The position numbers and the translations under genes are program-made. The notes under the pieces are model-generated. The model was not told the origin of the DNA. It was given only the letters and a program-made list of their open reading frames with translations, and ran no database searches. A stretch of DNA of 24,138 nt, taken from positions 1 to 24,138 of IMG/VR virus record IMGVR_UViG_3300006990_000157; one strand, given 5' to 3'. Of the stretch, positions 1 to 6,832 are shown in pieces. The first letter of the stretch is position 1. Each line of letters starts with the position of its first letter. The DNA is from a virus.

Positions 1-111
1 CTCACATTCAACCGCAAGGTTCTCAGAATACTGACTTGTATCTTTTATACATAACAAATTACAATTAGATACTGTTGGTATTTCAAGGCTTAAAATATGT
101 CTGTTTGCCAT
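1..111 (-). CDS. Conserved virion protein, N-terminal 37 residues only
   Basis: The reading frame opens with ATG at 111-109 and runs off the left edge of the window, so only 37 codons are visible. The start MANRHILSLEIPTVSNC and a following KDTSQY stretch resemble a small structural protein family that I recall from crAss-like phages, where a LEIP...C...DTS pattern is typical. The gene lies downstream of the head-tail connector and 406-aa genes, which fits a tail or stabilisation protein. The leader before the start is A-rich (ACAAAAATGG). The function is inferred from context and the product is incomplete. Confidence 0.55.
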   Translation of the reverse strand, partial: MANRHILSLEIPTVSNCNLLCIKDTSQYSENLAVECE

Positions 112-165
112 TTTTGTTTTATTTATAAATACTATATAAATAATATACAAAAAAATCTAGACAAT

Positions 166-203
166 ATAAAATAAAAAGGGCAGGAGATTTCTCTCCCACC
201 CTT
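166..203 (-). terminator. Intrinsic terminator after the 406-aa structural gene
   Basis: On the minus strand, arms AAGGG (199-203 with 176-180) and GGAGA (192-196 with 183-187) form a two-part stem separated by a small CA/TG internal loop. A T-rich run (TTTTTATTTTAT) follows immediately. It sits about 30 nt beyond the stop of the upstream gene and before the next start at 111, so the partial gene at the window edge may have its own promoter or depend on read-through. Confidence 0.75.
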
Positions 204-231
204 ATTAATTAACAAACTAACTATTTACTAA

Positions 232-1452
232 TTAGTAGTCATTTTGGTCAAATGCTAAATTGTTGCCATTATCAGCTGCCCAATCTTGCAATAATTCCAT
301 AAACGCAACCATTTGAGATTGTGCTTCTGTATCACTACATTTTACATATACTTTGTAAATATACTGATCATTATCAAATACTCCAGTAGGATTATTGAAT
401 CTTGGTACAGAATGCTGAATGTAATATGCTTTGTATGTTGAAGATCTATCAACAGCAGCTAAGATTTCATCAGACATTTCAATTTCTCTGATTCTAGCAC
501 TGTCAGCATTTCCTTGGTTATAAGGAGATTGACGGTATCTTTCAGATAAAATTAATTCTCTAATTACTTCTTCACCTTGTGTTTGTTGCATAGAACCTGG
601 TGTTGCTGTAGCAACTCCACAATCATTACATGGGTTTCCAGTTTCATCAAGTAAAGAAACAAGAACTTCTACTGGCTCAGCATTGAAGTGATCTCTTGTA
701 TCAAAAGAACAATTTCCAAATACTGTGTCAACATAAGCTCCTACAAAATTAACTTTTACAGATACTGCTTTAACACCAGTTGGATCAGTTGATGGAACAT
801 ATGTTCCGTCTAATGCTTCTGCTATAGTTATTGTAGTTGTTGTAGCTACTCCTGCTTCTGTAACAGTTACATCTACACCACCACCTTGTTTCTCAGCTAC
901 AAAAGGCTTGATTAACGGATCTGCTAATACCATTTGAGCCATTGTTGCAGCTACTAATACTGGATCAATATACTCTTGTCCTTCAACACAGCAAATATTT
1001 GCTGAATCTCCAATTGCATAAGCATTGTGATTTAAGAATCTTAATGCAGGTGAACCCTTTACATCAATTCTCATAAATTGTGTTTTACCACATGGTGCAC
1101 AATCAGAAGCTAAAGATAAACTAGCTGTTGCTTGTGATGCAGTTAAACATGCTGCTGACCATAATCTAGTAATATATCTAGGATTGATTCCTTTTGATTT
1201 TACTGATTCTTTGTAACCACCATGACCAGGGTTATTTCCAATTGAATCTTTAGTATAGAAAGAACCTTGTACTACATAAGCTAAATCTCCTGCTGCAGGA
1301 GTTGCTTGACTTGTAATACTTAGTGACTTCCAATCTTTGCCATCAACTAGAGCTAACTCACCTGCGGTAAGTACACTTGTTGCAGAACTACCAGCCATAT
1401 CAACTGATGATGCTACAAACGTTTTTTGAAACGCATTATTAAAATATGCCAT
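232..1452 (-). CDS. Virion structural protein, 406 aa, head-tail or tail region
   Basis: The 406-aa product begins MAYFNNAFQKTFVASS, a start I recall from structural proteins of Bacteroidota phages, and is rich in Ser, Thr, Ala and Val as expected for a beta-rich tail or decoration protein. Cysteines occur in close pairs (CAPC near residue 118, ICC near 153, CNDC near 278). No enzyme motif is visible. It follows the connector gene and precedes another virion gene, which places it in the head-tail or tail module. Tail tube, ring or decoration protein are all possible; I cannot choose. The start is ATG, preceded by an A/T-rich leader and a hairpin at 1468-1487, and a strong terminator follows the stop. 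Confidence 0.6.
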   Translation of the reverse strand: MAYFNNAFQKTFVASSVDMAGSSATSVLTAGELALVDGKDWKSLSITSQATPAAGDLAYVVQGSFYTKDSIGNNPGHGGYKESVKSKGINPRYITRLWSAACLTASQATASLSLASDCAPCGKTQFMRIDVKGSPALRFLNHNAYAIGDSANICCVEGQEYIDPVLVAATMAQMVLADPLIKPFVAEKQGGGVDVTVTEAGVATTTTITIAEALDGTYVPSTDPTGVKAVSVKVNFVGAYVDTVFGNCSFDTRDHFNAEPVEVLVSLLDETGNPCNDCGVATATPGSMQQTQGEEVIRELILSERYRQSPYNQGNADSARIREIEMSDEILAAVDRSSTYKAYYIQHSVPRFNNPTGVFDNDQYIYKVYVKCSDTEAQSQMVAFMELLQDWAADNGNNLAFDQNDY

Positions 1453-1467
1453 AATAAATAAAATTGT

Positions 1468-1540
1468 GTGAGGACCATTACCCTCACTGGTTATAAAAAA
1501 AGATTTTTACAGTTTACTCTGTCCGTAACTTTCTTGTTAC
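1468..1540 (-). promoter_or_regulatory. Two small hairpins upstream of the 406-aa gene
   Basis: Arms GTGAGG (1468-1473) and CCTCAC (1482-1487) form a perfect 6-bp hairpin with an 8-nt loop, about 15 nt before the start at 1452. A second hairpin, GTAAC (1525-1529) with GTTAC (1536-1540), lies further upstream. A T-run on the minus strand lies between them. They could form a weak terminator after the connector gene, an mRNA processing site, or a 5' leader structure for the 406-aa gene. No TAnnTTTG promoter with its TTTG partner is visible here. Confidence 0.4.
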
Positions 1541-1577
1541 TATAATAATATACGCTTTTTTAAACTAAAAACATAAA

Positions 1578-2279
1578 TTAATTATTTCTTTCTGCAGATT
1601 GCATTCCTCTTTGCTGCTGATACAGATTTTCAATATCACCTGCAATTAACGCAGCTGTATCATCAAGGATTACTTCTACTAAATCATCTTTAAATTCACA
1701 CTCAACATCTACAGGACTTACTTGCCCACTATATGGATTTACACAACCTTCTATTTGCATAATAGTTGGTTGTCTGTAGTAAGTAAGAACAGGATTTACA
1801 ATATCAAAATTTCTTTTGTATATCCTTATTGTATTATTAATCATTGTGCAGAATGTCTCTCCCCATTCAAAATCAGGGTTTTTAAGAGGGTCTCTCATAA
1901 TAAGTGGTACATTAGCTTCTTCTGCTAAATATACTGTCATTGACCTAGGCGTACAACAATCATCTTTGGCTTGTGTTGTCACTCTCTTAAATTCCATATA
2001 TTGATCTATAGGAAAATTATCTGTTTCAAAATAATCTGGAAAATCATTACCTGTTAAAGATAATTCAATGAGAAGAGGTTGCAAATCATCTATTCTTCTT
2101 TTAGATAATTCATCTCCTTCTTTATACATATTACCCCCATGCAAATTTCTTCTACACCATTCAACTTGAGCTTTATTAAAAGCTTCAACAAATTGCCAGC
2201 ATTCAACATTGTCAAAATCTTGGCTATCTAATTTGTTTAGACGCTGTTTTAGTTTTACAAGTAGAGTATTATTTTCCAT
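1578..2279 (-). CDS. Head-tail connector (ring) protein of crAss-like type
   Basis: The 233-aa product starts MENNTLLVKLKQRLNKLDSQ and continues with W-x-x-VEAFNKAQVEW, then an RRIDDLQ segment. This pattern is one I associate with the conserved connector that binds beneath the portal in crAss-like phages, compared in the literature with P22 gp4-like adaptors. It is largely helical at the N terminus and ends in a Gln-rich tail (YQQQRGMQ). It would join the portal to the tail in the assembled virion. It lies downstream of the 338-aa structural gene with a 10-nt gap, so the two are probably co-transcribed. The subfamily assignment is from memory of sequence patterns. Confidence 0.7.
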   Translation of the reverse strand: MENNTLLVKLKQRLNKLDSQDFDNVECWQFVEAFNKAQVEWCRRNLHGGNMYKEGDELSKRRIDDLQPLLIELSLTGNDFPDYFETDNFPIDQYMEFKRVTTQAKDDCCTPRSMTVYLAEEANVPLIMRDPLKNPDFEWGETFCTMINNTIRIYKRNFDIVNPVLTYYRQPTIMQIEGCVNPYSGQVSPVDVECEFKDDLVEVILDDTAALIAGDIENLYQQQRGMQSAERNN

Positions 2280-2289
2280 TTTTTATTTT

Positions 2290-3306
2290 TTATGAATTCC
2301 AGTATGGTTCAATTTTTTGCATTAAGGATAATAATGTTTCTTCATTTTTAGGATCCATTAAGAATGTAAGACACTCTCCCGGTGATTTACCTAACCTTAC
2401 TCCACTATCTAAAGGCTCAATCCATCCACCTGCTTTTGTAGCTAAAAATCTATAAAACAATGCATCTTTAATAAGAGCTCTTAGCTTTATTTCTTCCATT
2501 GATAGTGTTGCAACATCTAGAAAGTTTTGAGCTGCTCTTTTCTTATTTGATTCACTACCATGTCCTTGAATGTAATCATCCATGTTCTCATATAGTATAT
2601 CATTAGGTGTTGATTTAACATACTGTACACTATTGACATCACATATTTTAGAAACATACATTAACTTAGTTGGATTACTATCAAACATTGTTTGTAATTC
2701 TACTAATGCTTTATTTCTAACTTTCGTTAATTCAGTTCTTGTAGTTAATGATTCTTCTAAAGTATCCAAATAGAACTTAACTCCTTTAGGGCTAGCCTTA
2801 GCATCTTTTAAAGATTTAGCAACAATAGAAAATCCTCCTGCCTTAATTGCATGAAGTTTAATTCTATCATAAGGGTCTAATTCTGGATCTAAAAATACTG
2901 GCTCATTACCACATCTTATACTAATCTTGTCCCAAAATTTATCATTATTAGGGCTCATAATGGTTAAGTTATTCCAAAAGTCTTTATCATCTGGATCAAC
3001 CACATTAGCAGCAAGAGATGCTTCTAATTCAGCAACTACTGATCTAATTTCTTTAATCTTAGCCTTTTTTTCTTTTGGTGCTAGCTTTTTTACTTCAGGT
3101 GCAAATTCGTTTAATCCTGTTACATATCTTTTAACACCGTTCATTTCTAAACATGCTAAAGACTCTTCATGGTATACTCCATCATGTAATGATAGACCAT
3201 ACTTTTCTAACCCCATGTTTTCTCTATTGGGATTAAAAAATGGACGTACAGCAACAGTTTGATTTTTCTTCTGTTGATACTTTTCTACAATAGTGTAATC
3301 ACTCAT
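2290..3306 (-). CDS. Conserved structural protein of the head module, 338 aa
   Basis: The product has no recognisable enzyme motif. A Lys/Glu-rich helical stretch (about residues 73-95) is followed by a mixed domain containing DPYDRIKLHAIKAGG (about 145-159) and a C-terminal helical part ending near PYW. Its position between the small head protein and the connector matches a conserved structural gene of crAss-like phages whose role is not known to me. The ATG at 3306 has a typical A-rich leader (AAAACCAAAAACAAAG) and no Shine-Dalgarno site. A candidate promoter with a palindrome lies about 40 nt upstream, so this gene may start a separate transcript that includes the connector. Confidence 0.6.
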   Translation of the reverse strand: MSDYTIVEKYQQKKNQTVAVRPFFNPNRENMGLEKYGLSLHDGVYHEESLACLEMNGVKRYVTGLNEFAPEVKKLAPKEKKAKIKEIRSVVAELEASLAANVVDPDDKDFWNNLTIMSPNNDKFWDKISIRCGNEPVFLDPELDPYDRIKLHAIKAGGFSIVAKSLKDAKASPKGVKFYLDTLEESLTTRTELTKVRNKALVELQTMFDSNPTKLMYVSKICDVNSVQYVKSTPNDILYENMDDYIQGHGSESNKKRAAQNFLDVATLSMEEIKLRALIKDALFYRFLATKAGGWIEPLDSGVRLGKSPGECLTFLMDPKNEETLLSLMQKIEPYWNS

Positions 3307-3345
3307 CTTTGTTTTTGGTTTTAATTAATAATTATTACTCACAGT

Positions 3346-3366
3346 CAAAAGTACATATTTATGTAC
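3346..3366 (-). promoter_or_regulatory. Candidate -7 promoter box abutting a 16-bp palindrome
   Basis: On the minus strand TACTTTTG (3353-3346) matches the Bacteroidota -7 element TAnnTTTG. It overlaps the end of a perfect inverted repeat, GTACATA-TT-TATGTAC as read on the plus strand (3351-3366). No TTTG is present at the expected -33 position, so either an activator or a different start mechanism would be needed. The palindrome has the size and symmetry of a dimeric repressor or activator site. It lies in the 117-nt gap upstream of the 338-aa gene. Confidence 0.4.
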
Positions 3367-3388
3367 ATTTATTATTACTAATTTCTAA

Positions 3389-3408
3389 AGCAAGGTTTTA
3401 CCCTTGCT
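3389..3408 (-). terminator. Hairpin after the 79-aa head gene
   Basis: Perfect 7-bp arms AGCAAGG (3389-3395) and CCTTGCT (3402-3408) enclose a 6-nt loop. On the minus strand the stem is followed by TTTAGAAATTAG, a modest T-rich stretch. On the plus strand a run of T follows a few bases later, but no gene reads that way here. It is best read as a weak terminator for the leftward transcript, separating the MCP unit from the connector unit. Confidence 0.5.
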
Positions 3409-3423
3409 AAAGTTTTTTGACTT

Positions 3424-3663
3424 TTATCCTATAACAATTTTTAAAGCTCCTTCTGTATGATATATATCACCTTTTTTTAAACCGGCTGCTACTGCTGCCG
3501 CTTCATCAGCGTATGAATCAGAACTGGCTACATCACGTACCCAACTAATTACTTCATTTACATGTAGCAATCTAGCATTTCCTGTTTCTGCTCTTGATAC
3601 ACCGTCATAAGCTGGGCTTTCAAATTGTTGCTTCAACTTAGTTATTTGTTTTGGTGCTCCCAT
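3424..3663 (-). CDS. Small capsid-associated protein, 79 aa
   Basis: The product ends with a pattern ADEAAAVAAGLKKGDIYHTE followed by GALKIVIG. I recall this as a recurrent C-terminal module (A-A...G...G-x-Y-x-T-x-G-x-x-K-I) in small head proteins of Bacteroidota phages. It lies directly downstream of the MCP gene with a terminator between them (3686-3722), and is followed by another hairpin. A head-decoration or fibre-anchoring role would fit, but this is inferred. The start ATG at 3663 has only a short T/A-rich leader, consistent with SD-independent initiation. Confidence 0.55.
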   Translation of the reverse strand: MGAPKQITKLKQQFESPAYDGVSRAETGNARLLHVNEVISWVRDVASSDSYADEAAAVAAGLKKGDIYHTEGALKIVIG

Positions 3664-3685
3664 TATTATTATATTTAAAGGTTAA

Positions 3686-3722
3686 AAATAAAAAGGGAGG
3701 AGGTATTAGCCCCTCCCCTTTA
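3686..3722 (-). terminator. Intrinsic terminator after the major capsid gene
   Basis: On the minus strand an AAAGGGGAGG arm pairs with CCTCCCTTT with one bulged G, the loop being around CTAATA, and the stem runs into TTTTTATTTTT. It lies about 11 nt past the MCP stop codon at 3733. A strong G+C stem in AT-rich DNA with a long T tract is a clear terminator. It could partly insulate the very highly expressed MCP gene from the small gene downstream. Confidence 0.8.
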
Positions 3723-3732
3723 ATTATAGTTC

Positions 3733-5352
3733 TTAGAATGATCCTCCTGTAACAGGGTTTCTCATTACAATTTTAAGAACTTTGGTTGGATCTTTAACCC
3801 ATATTGCTGGCATGGTCTGAGTCATGTATACTCTATATCCATTAAAGTTACCAGAAGATGCAAACCCTTGAGTTCTTCCCATGTAGTCCATAGTACCATT
3901 TTGGTAGAACCACTTAAGTTGATTATCCCAAGAAAGTTTCAACAAGTGAATGTTGTCATTTCCTTCATCAGTAACATCAAAGATAATAAAGCTATATGAA
4001 CTTAGAGGTCTTCCGTCAATTAATGGATTCTCAATGTCATTAGTATTTAAGTTATCAAATGCTGGATTCAATACAAACTTAACGTTAGCTAAGAAAGGAA
4101 TAGTAAAGCTTGTGTAAGCAAAACCATAATCTAAATCCATACCAGAACCTTTAACAGCTCCAATGTCAGATGCATTTTGTACTAAACCAGAACCATACAC
4201 TTCATCAGCAATTGCTTTGTTGATTAGTTGCATACCACCAATACCTGTTTGTACAACAAGTGATCTTTGTGGGTCTGGTCCTTTGAATTCAACTTTACCT
4301 TGATAGAAGTTGTAAAGCTCAGACTTAAACATGTCAAGAGTAAATGATGACTTGTTATATACTCTCTTGAAAGAGTTATCTAACTGTGACCATAAACCTA
4401 CAGATAATCTAATATCATCTGGTCCATCTTGCTTAATTCTACCACCTTTACCCCACATAAGGTAAGTTTCAATATCCGTAGCAATTTTAGATAAGTGTGC
4501 TGCTTCCATATTTGTAATGAATGTTCTTGTCAAACTTCCATTTTCAAACGCTTCTCTAGCACCTGCTTTACCCATATTAGCTACTAATCCTTCAATACTA
4601 GGTACAGATGGATTGTTAGGGTCAGTATTAAAGTTTCTCCAAATTTCAGTTACAGGTACTGTACCATCAGCGTTCAATCCGCCTTTGATCATTAAGTCTG
4701 CTCTTGAAGATACTGAATAGTGTACATGTGCTTCAGCTCCTCCTACAAAGTTGTAGAATTCACGGAAACCAGAACCTGTTTCAATATCAGAGAATCTTTC
4801 TCCATACTCACCTCTTGCAGAACCTTTTCTAAAGAACTTAGTTCCTTTTGCAAGATACTTGTTATCTAAGATTGCTGCGTTGTTGTTGTTAACTAATTGA
4901 ACAGTGTAAACAAAACCGTCACCTGCTGGGATAATATCATCAGCTGTGATGTAAAGTTCAAGTCCATTATACTTATCATAAGTAATAATGTCACCATGTC
5001 CAAATGTTCTTTTGTTGATCTTAATTTTAAATAGAGTTCCATCAATACCTTTGCTATCATTAGCTGGTTCAATGTCTGCTACTATGTAAGGTAGATCTTG
5101 TGCAATAGGAGTTTGCCACTTGTACTCACCTCTAGCATTGTCTACTAATATTGTATTCTTTCCACCAAAAGAAGCCATTTGATATAAAGGCATTTCTACC
5201 TTTTGGGTCATAGCCCATAAATCAATTGGTCCCATATCCATAGGCTCAGAAGATCCAAGCATTTGGGTAAGGTGATAAGAATCAACATGAGAACTAGCTT
5301 TATAGCTTGTATCACGTAGGAAAATCCCATTATTTAAAACTGGAGTTGCCAT
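3733..5352 (-). CDS. Major capsid protein, crAss-like
   Basis: The 539-aa product has features I associate with crAss-like MCPs of the HK97 fold: an N-terminal region with MDMGPIDLWAMTQKVEMPLY (about residues 37-56), a GGKNT...ARGEYKWQTP segment (about 63-82), and a later RKGSARGEYGERFSDIETG segment (about 174-192) followed by EFYNFVGGAEAHVHYS. It would form the icosahedral shell. It lies directly after the scaffold-like gene and has its own terminator, both usual for the MCP. No separate protease is seen nearby. The leader before ATG is A-rich (CAAAAACAATCAAAATT), with no SD. Identification rests on pattern recognition and gene order. Confidence 0.8.
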   Translation of the reverse strand: MATPVLNNGIFLRDTSYKASSHVDSYHLTQMLGSSEPMDMGPIDLWAMTQKVEMPLYQMASFGGKNTILVDNARGEYKWQTPIAQDLPYIVADIEPANDSKGIDGTLFKIKINKRTFGHGDIITYDKYNGLELYITADDIIPAGDGFVYTVQLVNNNNAAILDNKYLAKGTKFFRKGSARGEYGERFSDIETGSGFREFYNFVGGAEAHVHYSVSSRADLMIKGGLNADGTVPVTEIWRNFNTDPNNPSVPSIEGLVANMGKAGAREAFENGSLTRTFITNMEAAHLSKIATDIETYLMWGKGGRIKQDGPDDIRLSVGLWSQLDNSFKRVYNKSSFTLDMFKSELYNFYQGKVEFKGPDPQRSLVVQTGIGGMQLINKAIADEVYGSGLVQNASDIGAVKGSGMDLDYGFAYTSFTIPFLANVKFVLNPAFDNLNTNDIENPLIDGRPLSSYSFIIFDVTDEGNDNIHLLKLSWDNQLKWFYQNGTMDYMGRTQGFASSGNFNGYRVYMTQTMPAIWVKDPTKVLKIVMRNPVTGGSF

Positions 5353-5403
5353 AATTTTGATTGTTTTTGATTAATAATTATTGTTTATATTTAATTTACT
5401 TAA

Positions 5404-6714
5404 TTAAATTCGTTTAAATATGTTGTTAGCTCTTGGTATTTTTCTTTTAGCTGTTCTCTGAGCGGTTGGTTCTTTATCTTTAACTCCTAAAGATGTAGAC
5501 CCACCAGCATTAGATTGTTCAGTCTTAAGTTTTCTTACCGTTTTTTCTATAGTTTTCTGAGCACCTTTATCCATAATCTTTGCTTTGTATCCATCTGGAT
5601 CTTGCAATAACCATAATGCCTCAGATATTAAACCATAGTTTGGCTCAACAAATTGATATTTTTCTAATAAATGTCCAAGTAAGTTAGTATTCTTACCACT
5701 AACAGAAGGATAAGAAGGTTGTACTAAACCATTATATATCATGGCTTGTGTTTTCTTATCTAATTTAATTTCTCCTATACTACCTGATTTTAATGTTTCA
5801 TATACATTTTTCATGTATTGTTGAGATGCTTGCTCTTGTTGCTTTTTCTTCAGTTGTTGTTCTTGAAGTTTTCTTGCTACAATCTTTTCTTGCATTTTGT
5901 CTAACTTAGGCTTGAACTTATTAGCTTGTGATTCAAGCTTACCTAAATCTTTCCAAATTTCAATTTCTTCAGCAATCTCTTCTGAGTTACCATACCCAGT
6001 TGCAGATAAGTATTCAGTAATAATTTTTTCTTGGTCTTTTTCACTTTTAGTATTTAGCTGTCTGTTTTCTTCAACACTAGCTAAAGTTGCAAATAAACCT
6101 TTCATATCTTGACCACCATCTGCTACATAGCGTGCTGCTATTTGTAATTCTTGTGGCAGACTATCAAAAAATTGTTTTGGAGTTTCTCTCCTAACTTGAT
6201 TAGCCTTTTCTTCAAGGTTTGCTTGAATTAATTCTTCCCAGTCTTTTGCGGTATAATCTTCTAATTCTTTATCATCATCAAAAGGAACTATTTTATCATC
6301 CTTAATAAGCTTTGAAAATACATCTGTAATTCCTGAGATCTTTTTTCTACCTCTAGTTTCTTTCTTTTCATCTTCTTCAGTTATCTCATCTATTGAATTA
6401 ATAACCTCATCAATGTTTACTTCTTCTTTAACATCTTCAGTAGATTTAGTTTCATCTTCATTAACAGTAGTATTTTCTACTTCTGCTTTTTCTTCTACTT
6501 TAGCATTTAAGTCATCTGTATCTGTAACATCTGGATCAGCAAATGACATGTCAGCTTTCTCTCCTCTTGAAAAAATGCTTTTTGCAGGTTTCTCTTCAGG
6601 TAAAGTTACTTCTGCTGCACCTGGGGCTGCTGCAAAAATTTCATCTAAGTTTATGTCTACTTGCTCTACTTTACTATTCACAGTTTTACTTTCTGTTGTT
6701 GTTTCAGTACTCAT
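5404..6714 (-). CDS. Acidic coiled-coil protein, probable capsid scaffold
   Basis: The 436-aa product has a very acidic, low-complexity N-terminal third (about residues 1-125, many Glu and Asp) that ends at an ETRGRKK turn. A helical middle follows, with a Lys/Gln-rich coiled coil near 270-300, and the tail is basic (KRKIPRANNIFKRI). This charge layout, acidic coil with basic C terminus, and the position between portal and MCP are those expected of an internal scaffolding protein that guides procapsid assembly. No protease motif is visible. The leader AAAACCAACAAATATT precedes the ATG and matches leaders of other left-arm genes. The role is inferred. Confidence 0.6.
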   Translation of the reverse strand: MSTETTTESKTVNSKVEQVDINLDEIFAAAPGAAEVTLPEEKPAKSIFSRGEKADMSFADPDVTDTDDLNAKVEEKAEVENTTVNEDETKSTEDVKEEVNIDEVINSIDEITEEDEKKETRGRKKISGITDVFSKLIKDDKIVPFDDDKELEDYTAKDWEELIQANLEEKANQVRRETPKQFFDSLPQELQIAARYVADGGQDMKGLFATLASVEENRQLNTKSEKDQEKIITEYLSATGYGNSEEIAEEIEIWKDLGKLESQANKFKPKLDKMQEKIVARKLQEQQLKKKQQEQASQQYMKNVYETLKSGSIGEIKLDKKTQAMIYNGLVQPSYPSVSGKNTNLLGHLLEKYQFVEPNYGLISEALWLLQDPDGYKAKIMDKGAQKTIEKTVRKLKTEQSNAGGSTSLGVKDKEPTAQRTAKRKIPRANNIFKRI

Positions 6715-6832
6715 AATATTTGTTGGTTTTAATATTAAACTTTCTATACATATATAATATAAGAATAAACTTTTATAATAAACTTATAATATTTGAAAAT
6801 TTGAAAAGTTTTTTGCAGTATATAGCTAACAC

